Shown: piece by piece, positions 33,981 through 43,429 of the stretch
Layout of the letters: each line of letters starts with the position of its first letter
How positions within the stretch are numbered: position 1 is the stretch's first letter
From: Nocardioides marinisabuli
GTDB taxonomy: Bacteria > Actinomycetota > Actinomycetes > Propionibacteriales > Nocardioidaceae
NCBI RefSeq assembly: GCF_013466785.1
Contig: NZ_CP059163.1
Coordinates: forward strand, 2,542,001-2,606,000
Direction: 5' to 3'
DNA: 64,000 bases
Notes under the pieces: generated by a model
Database searches by the model: none
What the model saw: the letters and a program-made list of their open reading frames with translations, nothing else
Told to the model about the DNA's origin: nothing
Translations under genes and position numbers: made by a program

Positions 33981-36551
33981 CTACTCGGTCGCGATCGCGT
34001 CGAGCACGTTCATCCGGGAGGCGCGCACCGCCGGCACGATGGCGGCCAGCACCCCGAAGACCACGGCGACGGCCAGGAAGGCCACCAGGCTCGTCCAGGG
34101 CAGCGCCAGCTCGGAGAGGTCCTCGCGCAGCGAGCGCTGCAGCAGCACCCCGATCACGAGACCCAGCACCAGGCCGAGGACCGCGCCCATAAGCGAGATG
34201 GTCACCGACTCCAGGGTGACCATCCGCCGCAGCCGGGGGCGGGAGAGGCCCACCGCGCGCAGCAGCCCGATCTCGCGAGTCCGCTCGAGGACGCTCAGGC
34301 TCAAGGTGTTGACGATGCCGATCACCGCGATCACCACCGACAGCGCCAGCAGCCCGTAGACGATGTAGAGCAGCTGGTTGATCTGCGCGGTGATGGAGTC
34401 GGCGAACTCCTCCTTGTCCTGCACGGCCACGATCGGCAGGTCGGCGACGATCTCGTCGAGCTCGTCCTGGACCGCCTGCACCTCGGTCGGCGACGAGCCG
34501 GCGGCGGTGTTGACGCTCAAGGTGGTGTCGACGCGGCGCACACCGGCCTCCTCGAGCACGTCGAAGCCGACGTTGACCGGCCCGGCCACGGGGGTGTCGT
34601 CGATGATGCCGGCCACCTCCACCTCGACGGGGGCCGCGCCGGGGAAGCCGAGCGCGAGCGTCGAGCCGACCTCGAGGTCGCGCTCGGCGGCGGTGTCGGC
34701 GCTGACCACGGCCTGGCCTGCACCCGGCTGCGCCGCGCCCTCGGTGACGCCCAGGTCGTAGACGTCGCCGAAGGCGTCGTCGGAGGCCACGATGTACGTC
34801 GGCTCGTCGTCGCCGCCGACGGTGGCCAGCACGCCCTGCTGGCGCGCCAGCACCGCCACCCCGTCCACCGCGGCCATCTGGTCGCCGATGGCCACCGGGA
34901 AGCTGCCGAAGACCGGTGACTGCACCAGGAAGTCGGCCTCGAACTGGTCGTCGACGAGCTTGTCGGTCGAGGCCGCCATCGACGCGGCCAGGACCCCGAC
35001 CGCCGAGACCAGGGTCAGCCCGATCATCAGCGCAGAGGCGGTCGCGCCGGTGCGCCGCGGGTTGCGCAGCGCGTTGTCGCCGGCCAGACGACCGGTGGTG
35101 CCGAAGACGGCGCTGAAGAGCCGCCGCGCGCCGAGCAGCACCGGGCGACCCAGCACCGGGCTGATCGCGGCCGCGGTCAGCACCCACACCACCGCGCCCG
35201 CCCCGATCCACAGCGCGTCGTTGCCGGGGGCGCCGACCACGCCGGCCCCGGCTGCGCCCGCGCCCAGCACCAGCAGCACCACACCGACGGCGGTGCGCCG
35301 GCCCAGGCCCTGCTCGGGGGCGCCGGTGTCCTCGCGCATCGCCGCGACCGGCGCCACCCGCGAGGCGCGCCGCGCCGGCAGGTACGCCGACAGCAGTGTC
35401 ACGCCCAGCCCGACGGCGTACGCCGCCGCGACCGTGCCGGGCGTCAGGGTCAGCACCGCGCCGTTGATCTCCAGGCCGAAGCTGCCGAAGAGCGCGGCCA
35501 GGCCACGGGCGAGGCCCAGGCCCAGCACCAGGCCGAGCGTGGACCCGACCAGGGCGGTGAGCCCCGCCTCGAGCAGCACCGAGCGGCGTACCTGCACCCG
35601 GCTGGCGCCCAGGGCGCGCAGCAGCGCCAGCTCGCGCACCCGCTGCGCGACCAGGATGGAGAAGGTGTTGGCGATGATGAACCCGCCGACGATGACGGCG
35701 ATCACCGCGAAGGTGCCCAGGAAGATGTCGATGAAGCCGAGGAACTCCCCGACCGACGACTGCGACTCCTCGGCCACCTCGTCCCCGGTGACCGCCTCGA
35801 AGCCCGTGGGCAGCACCCTGCCGGCGGCCTCGACCAGCTCGGCCTGGGTGACTCCTGCGGCGGCGGTCAGCGTCACCGACGTGAAGACGTCCTCGCCGCC
35901 CAGGAACATGGCCTGCGCGCCGTCGGTGGAGAAGATCACGAGGGTGCTGCCGGCGGTGCCGGCGCCGCCGTTGAAGCCGGCCAGGCCGACCAGCTCGAGC
36001 TCCCGGGTGACCGGACCCGAGCCGTCGACCCCCGGCGGGATGACGGTGACCTGGTCGCCCAGCTCGTAGCCGGCGTTCTCGACGGCCGCGGTGTCGAGCG
36101 CGATCTCGTCGTCGGCCTCGGGCCAGCGGCCGCCGTCGAGGACCAGGATCGGCTCGCCGGCCATGTTGGGGCTCGCCGCGTAGTTGAAGGCCAGGGTGGG
36201 TGCACCGCCGGTGCCCACGAGCTTGTCGTCGGGGTCGAGCACGTAGAGGCCCAGGCCGTCGACGCTGCCGTCGGCGCGCGCCACCTCGGGCAGCGCGTCG
36301 AGTGCCGCGACCTCGGCAGGGGAGACGGTGGCCGTCGAGCCGGCCCCCACCGCCTCGAACGACGCGGCGCCCGCGGGGCGCACCACCGCATCGGACGTCG
36401 AGCCCTCGATGATGCCGGTGAAGGTCGTGGACAGGCCGCTGCTGAAGGTCAGCACCCCGCCCAGGAAGCCGATGCCGAGCACGATCGCCAGGGTGCTCAT
36501 CGCCAGCCGCGCCTTGCGCGCCAGCAGGCTGCGCCAGGTCAGTCGCCACAC
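33981..36551 (-). CDS. MacB/FtsX-type ABC transporter permease
   Basis: This 856-residue membrane protein has two FtsX-type permease domains. The first helix (KARLAMSTLAIVLGIGFLGGVLTF) is followed by a large extracellular MacB-like domain, a helix bundle (FIIANTFSILVAQRVRELALLRALG), a second extracellular domain, and a final helix set (NTLSLSVLERTREIGLLRAVG). Its GTG is three bases after the stop of the ATPase gene, forming an operon. Such transporters export lipids, peptides or antibiotics or act mechanically at the envelope; the substrate is unknown. Confidence 0.88.
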   Translation of the reverse strand: MWRLTWRSLLARKARLAMSTLAIVLGIGFLGGVLTFSSGLSTTFTGIIEGSTSDAVVRPAGAASFEAVGAGSTATVSPAEVAALDALPEVARADGSVDGLGLYVLDPDDKLVGTGGAPTLAFNYAASPNMAGEPILVLDGGRWPEADDEIALDTAAVENAGYELGDQVTVIPPGVDGSGPVTRELELVGLAGFNGGAGTAGSTLVIFSTDGAQAMFLGGEDVFTSVTLTAAAGVTQAELVEAAGRVLPTGFEAVTGDEVAEESQSSVGEFLGFIDIFLGTFAVIAVIVGGFIIANTFSILVAQRVRELALLRALGASRVQVRRSVLLEAGLTALVGSTLGLVLGLGLARGLAALFGSFGLEINGAVLTLTPGTVAAAYAVGLGVTLLSAYLPARRASRVAPVAAMREDTGAPEQGLGRRTAVGVVLLVLGAGAAGAGVVGAPGNDALWIGAGAVVWVLTAAAISPVLGRPVLLGARRLFSAVFGTTGRLAGDNALRNPRRTGATASALMIGLTLVSAVGVLAASMAASTDKLVDDQFEADFLVQSPVFGSFPVAIGDQMAAVDGVAVLARQQGVLATVGGDDEPTYIVASDDAFGDVYDLGVTEGAAQPGAGQAVVSADTAAERDLEVGSTLALGFPGAAPVEVEVAGIIDDTPVAGPVNVGFDVLEEAGVRRVDTTLSVNTAAGSSPTEVQAVQDELDEIVADLPIVAVQDKEEFADSITAQINQLLYIVYGLLALSVVIAVIGIVNTLSLSVLERTREIGLLRAVGLSRPRLRRMVTLESVTISLMGAVLGLVLGLVIGVLLQRSLREDLSELALPWTSLVAFLAVAVVFGVLAAIVPAVRASRMNVLDAIATE

Positions 36552-36554
36552 GGC

Positions 36555-37331
36555 TCAGCCCGCCTGGTGCGGCACGGCCGGGCGCTGCAGCCGGCCCATC
36601 CGCTCGAGCACCGACTCGCGGTCGGGCTCGCGCAGCTCGTCGACGATGCGCCCGTCGGCCAGGAACAGGATCCGGTCGGTGTACGACGCCGCCACCGGGT
36701 CGTGGGTGACCATCACGACCGTCTGCGCGAGCTCGTCGACGCTGCGGCGCAGGAAGCCCAGCACCTCGGCGGAGCTGGTGGAGTCGAGGTTGCCGGTCGG
36801 CTCGTCGGCGAAGACGATCGCGGGCCGGCTCACCAGGGCCCGGGCGCACGCCACCCGCTGCTGCTGACCCCCCGACATCTCGCTGGGACGGTGCCCCAGG
36901 CGCGGGCGCAGCCCCACCGCGTCGACGACGGCGTCGTACCAGTCCTGGTCGGGCTTGCGCCCCGCCAGGTCGAGCGGCAGCAGGATGTTCTCGCGCGCGG
37001 TCAGGGTCGGGATCAGGTTGAAGGCCTGGAAGACGAAGCCGACCTTCTCGCGCCGCAGCGTGGTGAGGTCCTTGTCCTTGAGCCCGGCCAACGCCGTGCC
37101 GTCGACGACGACCTCGCCGCTGGTGGGGGTGTCGAGCGCCGCCAGGCAGTGCATCAGGGTCGACTTGCCGGAGCCGGAGGGCCCCATGATGGCGGTGAAC
37201 TCGCCGCGGTGCAGGTCGACGCTGACGCCGTCGAGCGCGCGCACCTGCGCCTCGTCGGCGCCGTACACCTTGGTCAGGTCGTGGGCGCTGGCCGCGAGCG
37301 TGGGCGGCTGCGCGGCGGTGGGCTGGGCCAT
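36555..37331 (-). CDS. ABC transporter ATPase, MacB/LolD type
   Basis: This 258-residue ATP-binding subunit has Walker A GPSGSGKST, the Q-loop VFQAFNLIP, signature SGGQQQRVACARAL and Walker B IVFADEPTGNLDS, with the H-loop THDPVAA. The motifs match the MacB/LolD/FtsE class and pair with the permease gene three bases downstream. The ATG lies six bases after CAGACT, a leaderless start seen at two other genes here. A shorter downstream start is not needed. Confidence 0.92.
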   Translation of the reverse strand: MAQPTAAQPPTLAASAHDLTKVYGADEAQVRALDGVSVDLHRGEFTAIMGPSGSGKSTLMHCLAALDTPTSGEVVVDGTALAGLKDKDLTTLRREKVGFVFQAFNLIPTLTARENILLPLDLAGRKPDQDWYDAVVDAVGLRPRLGHRPSEMSGGQQQRVACARALVSRPAIVFADEPTGNLDSTSSAEVLGFLRRSVDELAQTVVMVTHDPVAASYTDRILFLADGRIVDELREPDRESVLERMGRLQRPAVPHQAG

Positions 37332-37457
37332 GCGCCGAGTCTGGCAGCGGTCGGTGCCGCGCGTCATCGGGAATACCCCGGATGGTGTCCCCGGGGTCCC
37401 CCCGACCACCCCTCAGGGAGGTGCCCCTCGACGAGGGTTGCGCCTACCTTCGGCGGA

Positions 37458-38699
37458 ATGGGTAGGACTGCGAAGGACGTGACAGGAGTGACGGGCGGGG
37501 CGACGGGCGGTGACGGGCGGCGCAAGGGTGCGGCCGGGCTCGTGGCCGGCGCGGCGCTGGGCTACGTCGCAGGCTCGCGGACGCGACGCGTCGAGCTGCA
37601 CGACGTACCGGCCGACGACCGGGACGGGGGCGAGCCGCGGAAGGGCCCCGGGCGCGAGGGGGTCGCCCCGGACCCCGACAGCGACCTCAAGCCCGACTCA
37701 CCGGGTGACGTCACCGCACCGTCGTGGAAGTACGTGCTGCGCAAGACCGGCCGCGAGTTCGGCAAGGACCAGTGCACCGACCTGGCCGCCGCGCTGACCT
37801 ACTACGGGGTGCTCGCGCTCTTCCCGGCCGCACTGGCGCTGCTCTCGCTCGTCGGCCTGGTCGGCGACCCGCGCGAGACCGTCACCACGCTGCTGCAGAT
37901 CCTGCTCGACGTCGGCGCCGGCACCGCGGTCGAGACGATCGAGCCGACCCTGATGTCGCTGGCTCAGGCCGAGGGATCGGGGTTCGCGCTGGTGGCCGGT
38001 CTGCTCGCCGCGCTGTGGTCGGCCTCGGGGTACGTCAACTCCTTCAGCCGCGCGATGAACCGGATCTACGAGATCCGCGAGGGCCGCCCGGTCTGGAAGC
38101 TGCGCCCGGTCATGCTGCTGGTGACCCTGGTGATGGTGCTGCTCGCCGCGCTGGTGATGGTGGCGCTGGTGCTGACCGGCCCGGCCGCCGAGGCCGTGGG
38201 CGAGGCGATCGGGCTCGGCTCGAGCGTCGTGACCGTCTGGAGCATTGCCAAGTGGCCGGTGCTGCTGCTGGTCGTGGTGCTGATCGTGGCGATCCTCTAC
38301 TGGGCGACGCCCAACGTGGAGCAGCCCAAGTTCCGGTGGATCAGCCTCGGCGCCGTCCTCGCGATCGTCACCTGGATCGTGGCCTCGGCCGCCTTCGGCT
38401 TCTACGTCGCCAACTTCGGCAGCTACAACAAGACCTACGGCTCGCTGGCCGGCGCCGTGGTCTTCCTGCTGTGGCTGTGGATCACCAACCTCGCGCTGCT
38501 CTTCGGCGCCGAGCTCGACGCCGAGCTCGAGCGCGGGCGCGAGCTGCAGGCCGGCATCGCCGCCGAGGAGTCGGTGCAGCTGCCGGCGCGCGACACCACC
38601 GGCATCGAGAAGGCCGACGAGAAGCACGAGGAGGACGTCGCCCGCGGGCGCCGGCTGCGCCTGTCGCGCGGGGCCACCCAGGAGACCGCCGACGACTGA
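37458..38699 (+). CDS. YihY/BrkB-family membrane protein
   Basis: This 413-residue protein has a Gly-rich, charged N-terminal region of about 90 residues and then the YihY/UPF0761 core of about six helices. The family motifs LAAALTYYGVLALFPAALAL, YVNSFSRAMNRIYE, FRWISLGAVLAIVTW and TYGSLAGAVVFLLWLW are clear. A charged cytoplasmic tail follows. The ATG lies seven bases after TACCTT. Older names for the family (RNase BN) are wrong; the function is not settled and may concern envelope transport. Confidence 0.87.
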   Translation: MGRTAKDVTGVTGGATGGDGRRKGAAGLVAGAALGYVAGSRTRRVELHDVPADDRDGGEPRKGPGREGVAPDPDSDLKPDSPGDVTAPSWKYVLRKTGREFGKDQCTDLAAALTYYGVLALFPAALALLSLVGLVGDPRETVTTLLQILLDVGAGTAVETIEPTLMSLAQAEGSGFALVAGLLAALWSASGYVNSFSRAMNRIYEIREGRPVWKLRPVMLLVTLVMVLLAALVMVALVLTGPAAEAVGEAIGLGSSVVTVWSIAKWPVLLLVVVLIVAILYWATPNVEQPKFRWISLGAVLAIVTWIVASAAFGFYVANFGSYNKTYGSLAGAVVFLLWLWITNLALLFGAELDAELERGRELQAGIAAEESVQLPARDTTGIEKADEKHEEDVARGRRLRLSRGATQETADD

Positions 38700-38730
38700 G
38701 CCGTGGTGGGCCCGGCCGGGGGCCGCCGCC

Positions 38731-39699
38731 TCAGGCGAAGACGTCGACGTGCACGTGCTCGCGGTGCTCGAGGATCTCGGCCGTCGACTCGGCCACGCCC
38801 GAGGTGTCGACGTCGTACTCGCGCCAGCCCTGGGCCGAGCGGCGAGCGGTCCAGATCTTGTCGTCGAAGATGATCGTTGCGATCGCGAGCCGCTCGGCCT
38901 GGCTGACCAGGTAGTGCGAGATCGCCCAGCCGCGCACCTTGTTGGCATCCGAGACCGGGCGCACGAAGATGTCGACGGCCCGGCCGTCGTAGTGGGCCGA
39001 GCCCTCGCTGTGCCCGGTGCTGACGCCGCCGGGGGCGAAGCCGCCCAGCGGCAGCTCCCCGAAGACCGCGGTGACCTCCTTGCGCACCTGGTTGGCCCGG
39101 AAGGTCAGCCCGACGTCGCGCAGGTCGGAGTCGGAGGCCTCGACGTCGCCGGGCACCTCGCAGTGCAGCGCGGCGGGGGAGTTGCCGGTCAGCGCCGAGG
39201 CCAGCACCCGGGCGTCGGCCTCGTGGTCGGCGTAGGCGTTGGGGAAGCCCGAGCGCTGCACCGCCTGCGCCGCCTCGGTCACCTCCATCTCGCGGTAGCC
39301 CTCGACGTCGAGCAGGGCGTCGTAGAAGGCGTTGGTGGCGTAGACCGGGTCCTGCAGCTGCGCCTCGGTGCCCCAGCCCTGCGAGGGCCGCTGCTGGAAG
39401 ATGCCCAGGGAGTCGCGGTCACCGGAGTCGAGGTTGAGGATCTTCGACTCCTGGTAGGCGGTGGCCAGCGCGATCGACACCGCGCGCGCCGGCAGCCCGC
39501 GGCGTACGCCGATCGCCGCGATCAGCCCGGCGTTCTCGGCCTGCTCGGCGCTGAGCTGGACCTCGAGGCCGTCGACCGTGGCGGTGCAGGTGCGGCTGGT
39601 GAAGACACCGCCGACCCGGTCGACCACCGCCCAGACGCCGAGCGCGATCACCCCGGCCAGAGCCAGGGTGATCGCGACGGCGGGGACGACCTTCCTCAT
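38731..39699 (-). CDS. Exported lysozyme-like/DD-peptidase-like wall protein
   Basis: This 322-residue protein has an N-terminal membrane segment (VVPAVAITLALAGVIALGVWAVV), so it is exported or anchored. Residues 80-150 resemble a lytic-transglycosylase-type fold (ALATAYQESKILNLDSGDRDSLGIFQQRPSQGWG). The C-terminal part holds GHSEGSAHYDGRAVDIFVRP and EHVHVDV, which look like the His-x6-Asp...His zinc pattern of D-Ala-D-Ala peptidase-like folds. The combination is a conserved actinobacterial protein whose activity I cannot confirm. It probably acts on peptidoglycan. Confidence 0.68.
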   Translation of the reverse strand: MRKVVPAVAITLALAGVIALGVWAVVDRVGGVFTSRTCTATVDGLEVQLSAEQAENAGLIAAIGVRRGLPARAVSIALATAYQESKILNLDSGDRDSLGIFQQRPSQGWGTEAQLQDPVYATNAFYDALLDVEGYREMEVTEAAQAVQRSGFPNAYADHEADARVLASALTGNSPAALHCEVPGDVEASDSDLRDVGLTFRANQVRKEVTAVFGELPLGGFAPGGVSTGHSEGSAHYDGRAVDIFVRPVSDANKVRGWAISHYLVSQAERLAIATIIFDDKIWTARRSAQGWREYDVDTSGVAESTAEILEHREHVHVDVFA

Positions 39700-39766
39700 G
39701 GGGACATCGTCCGTGACGACCCCAAGAGGACGCTGAGGCGGGGCCCGGCGCCGACCGCCGGCTCGC

Positions 39767-40756
39767 TCAGTTGGCGTGCAGGTCGGCGTTGAGGGCGATG
39801 CCCTCGCCCTTCCACGCCACGGCCTCGACGGCCCCGGTGACCGAGTTGCGGCGGAAGAGCACGTTGGAGGCGCCGGACAGCTCGGCGGCCTTGACCACCC
39901 GGGGCTCGCCGCCCTCGGGGTCGGTCATCGTGACCTTGGTGCCGGCGGTGACGTAGCAGCCGGCCTCGACGACGCAGTCGTCGCCCAGCGAGATGCCGAT
40001 GCCGGCGTTGGCGCCCAGCAGGCAGCGCTCGCCGATCGAGATGACCGCGGTGCCGCCGCCGGACAGGGTGCCCATGATCGAGGCGCCGCCACCGATGTCG
40101 CTGCCCTCGCCGACCACGACGCCCGCCGAGATGCGGCCCTCGACCATCGAGGAGCCCAGGGTGCCGGCGTTGAAGTTCACGAAGCCCTCGTGCATGACCG
40201 TGGTGCCCTCGGCCAGGTGGGCGCCCAGGCGCACCCGGTCGGCGTCGGCGATCCGCACGCCCGCGGGGGCGACGTAGTCGGTCATCCGGGGGAACTTGTC
40301 GATGCCGTAGACCGCCACGTGGGTGCCGCCGGCCTTCATCCGGGCCCGGGCCATCTCGAAGTCGGCGACCGCGCACGGCCCGGCGGAGGTCCACACGACG
40401 TTGGTGAGCTTGCCGAAGACGCCGTCCATCGAGATGCCGTGGGGGCGCACGAGCCGGTGCGAGAGCAGGTGCAGGCGCAGCCACACGTCGGCGGTGTCGG
40501 CCGGGGGCTGCTGCAGGTCGGCGATCTCGACGAGGACGACCTCGCGGCGCACGCCGCGGGCGTGGTCGCTGCCCTCGAGGTCCACCAGGACCTTGGGAGC
40601 GGGCTCCTCCACGTCCGGGCGCGACCCGAGCCGCGGCTGCGGGAACCACACGTCGAGGACCGTGCCGTCGCCGGTGACGGTGGCCAGGCCGTGGCCCCAG
40701 GCGGGCCCGGTGGTGCGGGCGGGAGTGGTGGTCGTGGGCTCGTTGGTGGCGGTCAC
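39767..40756 (-). CDS. dapD: Tetrahydrodipicolinate N-succinyltransferase DapD
   Basis: This 329-residue actinobacterial-type DapD transfers succinyl from succinyl-CoA to tetrahydrodipicolinate in lysine/meso-DAP synthesis. The C-terminal half is a left-handed beta-helix of hexapeptide repeats ([50 protein letters not shown]). The N-terminal domain ([21 protein letters not shown]) is as in mycobacterial DapD. The GTG start is six bases after TAGGGT. Partners dapC and dapE lie at 28.5 and 52.6 kb. Confidence 0.93.
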   Translation of the reverse strand: MTATNEPTTTTPARTTGPAWGHGLATVTGDGTVLDVWFPQPRLGSRPDVEEPAPKVLVDLEGSDHARGVRREVVLVEIADLQQPPADTADVWLRLHLLSHRLVRPHGISMDGVFGKLTNVVWTSAGPCAVADFEMARARMKAGGTHVAVYGIDKFPRMTDYVAPAGVRIADADRVRLGAHLAEGTTVMHEGFVNFNAGTLGSSMVEGRISAGVVVGEGSDIGGGASIMGTLSGGGTAVISIGERCLLGANAGIGISLGDDCVVEAGCYVTAGTKVTMTDPEGGEPRVVKAAELSGASNVLFRRNSVTGAVEAVAWKGEGIALNADLHAN

Positions 40757-40920
40757 GACCCCACCCTAGGAAAGCCCGCCGACGCTCGGCGACCCCCTCC
40801 CTGCGGTGGGACGCCCCCGGGGGCGTTGGCACAGCGCTGCGCGGCGCCTACGCTGGGAGGACCTGCTCGGGGGGAGCGGGCCGGCGCCACGCGCCGTACG
40901 CCGACCGGAGGGATCGTCTG

Positions 40921-41897
40921 ATGGCCTCCGCAGCGCGTCCCGGCACCCCCGTCTCCCCGCTGGTCCGCGGGCGCAACCGCGAGCTGGCGATCCTCGAGGT
41001 CGTGTGCGCGAGGTGCGCCCCGCGGTGGTGGTGCGCGGGCGCCCCGGCGTCGGGGTGAGCACGATGCTGCAGGAGGCCGCCCGGCGCGCCGCCGTCGAGG
41101 GGGTGCGGGTGAGCAGGCTGCGCCCGCGGCCCTGGGCCGCCTCGCCCCTCGACCTGGTCGACGACCTCGAGCCGATGCTCGCGGGGCGCGACAAGGTGCT
41201 GGTGGTGCTCGACGACGCCGACCTCTGTGACCCCGCGCAGCGCGCCGAGGTGGCGCGCCGGTGCCACCGCTCGCGCGCGCCGCTGCTGGTCGGCGCCCAC
41301 GACGACGTGCCCGAGATCTCCGACGAGCGCGACTGCACCCTCATCGACCTGGCCTGCCTGGAGCGGGCGGGCGTCGCCGACGTGGTCGGCGACGCTCTGG
41401 GGGAGCGGCTCGAGGGCGCCTCCGGCCTGGTCTCGGCCTACCACCGCGCCAGCGCCGGCAACCCCGGCGTGCTCCGCGCGCTGCTCGACGAGCCGGGCCT
41501 GCGCGCCGAGTTCGCCGCCGCCGGCGCCGCCGGCGACCCCACCGACCTGGCCCCCCGCCTCGCCCACGCGCTGCCGGCCTCGGTGCACCGCCGCCTCGCG
41601 GCGCTCGACCCGCTGGCCCTGCTGGCCGTCGGGGTCGCGGCCGTCGCCGGCCCGCACATCCCGGCCGGGGTGGTCGAGGACGCCGTCGGCCCGGCCGCGC
41701 TCGCCCGCGCCGTCGAGTCGGGCCTGGTGGTGCACACCCCCGACGGCACCCCTGCCTTCCGCCACGGCGCGGTGCGCCGCCTCGTGCTCGAGGAGCTGCC
41801 CTCGGCCGTGCACTCCGACGTGCGCCACCGCCTCCTCGACGCCGCCCGCGCCCACGGGCTGACCGTGGTGCCCGACGACGTCCTCTCGCTGCGCTGA
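40921..41897 (+). pseudogene. AAA-type ATPase-like gene with a frameshift
   Basis: An ATG at 40921 (after GGAGGG) opens a frame reading VSPLVRGRNRELAILEVV, the usual beginning of STAND/AAA regulators, but that frame stops early. The sequence continues one frame away with RPAVVVRGRPGVGVSTMLQEA, a Walker-B-like VLVVLDDADLCD, and a helical C-terminus to 41897. A one-base loss near 41004-41010 explains this. The Walker A loop GRPGVGVST has Val where Lys is normal, so nucleotide binding is doubtful even if the frame is repaired. There is no C-terminal LuxR domain. It may be a decayed gene, a sequencing error, or a shorter protein from the GTG at 41004. Confidence 0.65.
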
Positions 41898-41949
41898 CAC
41901 GGCCCAGATCTCGCGTCGACCCGTCCCAGATCTCCCGCTGACCCGGCGC
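41896..41949 (-). repeat. 22-bp tandem repeats, site A
   Basis: Read on the minus strand, a 10-base core (GGGCCGGGTC-like) plus a 12-base spacer (GACGCGAGATCT-like) repeats at a period of exactly 22 bases, 2.5 times. It lies in the promoter region of the P-loop gene at 41993. The same array occurs in the opposite orientation at 43174-43230. Confidence 0.75.
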
Positions 41950-41992
41950 AAAACCGCTCGGCCGCGCCGCGCCGACGGCGTACGGTCCGGGC

Positions 41993-42580
41993 ATGACGGG
42001 TGAGCTGCTGCTGATCACCGGACCGCCGGCGGTCGGCAAGATGACGGTGGGGCGTGCGATCTGCGCGCGCAGCGACTACCGCCTCTTCCACAACCACCAC
42101 ACGGTCGAGCCGCTGCTGGAGGTCTTCGGGCACGGCACGCCCGCCTTCGAGCAGCTCACCCTCGAGTTCCGGCGCCGGGTGCTCGAGGAGGCCGCCGAGC
42201 ACGGGCTCAAGCTGGTCTTCACCCTGGTCTGGGGTGTCGACGACCCCGCGGACGCCGACCTGGTGCGGCAGATGATCGCGCCCTTCCGCGAGGCGGGGCT
42301 CCCGGTGCGCTGGGTCGAGCTGTACGCCGACCTCGAGACCAGGCTGGCCCGCAACTCCGGCGCCGACCGGATCGCCGCCAAGCCCTCGAAGGCCGACCTC
42401 GCCTGGTCGGACGCGCACGTGCGCGACGTCGACCGCCGGCTGCGGATGAACACCGACCCCGCCGACCCGACGCTCGCCGACGAGCTGCTCGCCGACGTCG
42501 AGCACCTGCGCCTCGACAACGCCGGGCTCACCGCCGACGAGGCGGCGCAGCGGGTGCTGGCCTGGCTCGAGCCGCACTGA
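41993..42580 (+). CDS. P-loop kinase-like ATP-binding protein
   Basis: This 195-residue protein begins with GELLLITGPPAVGKMTVGRA, a Walker A motif as in shikimate-kinase-like and zeta-toxin-like small kinases. The rest (RWVELYADLETRLARNSGADRI, KADLAWSDAHVRDVD) looks like an AAA_33-type NMP-kinase fold with a lid. The substrate is unknown. The ATG lies six bases after TACGGT (41981-41986), a leaderless start. It converges with the DinB gene and lies with it between the two 22-bp repeat arrays. Confidence 0.78.
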   Translation: MTGELLLITGPPAVGKMTVGRAICARSDYRLFHNHHTVEPLLEVFGHGTPAFEQLTLEFRRRVLEEAAEHGLKLVFTLVWGVDDPADADLVRQMIAPFREAGLPVRWVELYADLETRLARNSGADRIAAKPSKADLAWSDAHVRDVDRRLRMNTDPADPTLADELLADVEHLRLDNAGLTADEAAQRVLAWLEPH

Positions 42581-42590
42581 GACGGCCGGG

Positions 42591-43142
42591 TCACTGACCG
42601 GTGCGGCCGTCGAGGCACTCCCGGACGAGGTCGGCGTGGCCGGCGTGGCGGGCGTACTCCTCGACGAGGTGCACCAGCACGTCGCGGACCTCGATCCGCT
42701 CGTCACCGACGCTGACGAGGTCGTCGAGGGAGGCAGTCGCGACCACCCCGTCGGCGTACGCGCACTCGCCGCGCCAGAGCTCGAACGCCTCGTGCACCGT
42801 GGTCTCGTCGGTCTCCTCGGTGGCGCCGGGGAGCGTGAAGCCGGCGTCGTCGCCCGGCTCGTCGAAGAGGCGGGGGAGGTCGCCGCGGCCCTCGAGGACC
42901 CGCCGGGCCCAGTGGTGCTCGACCCGGGCCAGGTGGCGCACCAGCCCGAGCAGGGAGATCGCCGACGGGGGCACCGAGGCCGTGGCGAGCTGGGTGGGGG
43001 ACAGGCCCTGGCACTTCATGGCGATGGTGTGGCGGTAGGCCTCGAGGTAGCCGGTCACGCAGCCCCGCTCACCCCGGCTGCTGCCGGTGTCGCCGCGCGG
43101 GTCCTCGTCGGCCGGCACGAACATGCCGTGGTGGGAGGTCAT
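42591..43142 (-). CDS. DinB/DUF664-family protein
   Basis: This 183-residue four-helix protein is of the DinB/YfiT-like superfamily in its actinobacterial DUF664 form. The family patterns LLGLVRHLARVEHHWARRVL and DVLVHLVEEYARHAGHADLVREC give the His residues that bind the metal. Such proteins are often thiol-dependent S-transferases, including mycothiol-dependent ones, which would fit mshB in this genome. The ATG at 43140-43142 is seven bases after CAGGCT. It converges with the kinase-like gene. Confidence 0.84.
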   Translation of the reverse strand: MTSHHGMFVPADEDPRGDTGSSRGERGCVTGYLEAYRHTIAMKCQGLSPTQLATASVPPSAISLLGLVRHLARVEHHWARRVLEGRGDLPRLFDEPGDDAGFTLPGATEETDETTVHEAFELWRGECAYADGVVATASLDDLVSVGDERIEVRDVLVHLVEEYARHAGHADLVRECLDGRTGQ

Positions 43143-43173
43143 GCGCAGCAGCCTGCCGCACGACGGGAGGTTC

Positions 43174-43230
43174 GGGCCGGGTCGACGCGAGATCCGGGCC
43201 GGGTCGGTGCGAGAAATGGGCCGGGTCAGG
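43174..43230 (+). repeat. 22-bp tandem repeats, site B
   Basis: GGGCCGGGTC occurs at 43174, 43196 and 43218, separated by 12-base spacers (GACGCGAGATCC and GGTGCGAGAAAT). The array matches site A (41896-41949) in the opposite orientation. It lies upstream of the DinB gene and touches the 3' end of the small XRE gene. Confidence 0.75.
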
Positions 43231-43429
43231 GGGTGGGGTCGTCGGGGGCGAAGATCTCGTCGACGGGGGTGTCGAAGAGCCGGCTGATCCGGAAGGCCAG
43301 CGACAGGCGGGGGTCGAAGTGGCCCTTCTCGATCGAGATCACGGTCTGGCGCGAGACGCCGAGCGCCGTCGCGCACTCGCTCTGCGACAGGCCGGCCCGC
43401 TCGCGCATCGCCCTGAGGTGGTTGTCCAT
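43226..43429 (-). CDS. Small XRE-family HTH regulator
   Basis: This 67-residue protein is just one helix-turn-helix domain (RERAGLSQSECATALGVSRQTVISIEKGHFDPRL), ending with the FDTPVDEIF phrase typical of the YozG/Cro group of small XRE regulators. Its ATG overlaps the stop of the upstream membrane gene (ATGA), so both are coupled. It probably represses its own operon at the paired palindromes at 43857-43921. Confidence 0.88.
   Translation of the reverse strand: MDNHLRAMRERAGLSQSECATALGVSRQTVISIEKGHFDPRLSLAFRISRLFDTPVDEIFAPDDPTP

Noticed and set aside
41896..43230. CRISPR array
   Set aside because: The repeats are only 22 bases with 2-3 units, there are no unique spacers and no cas genes.
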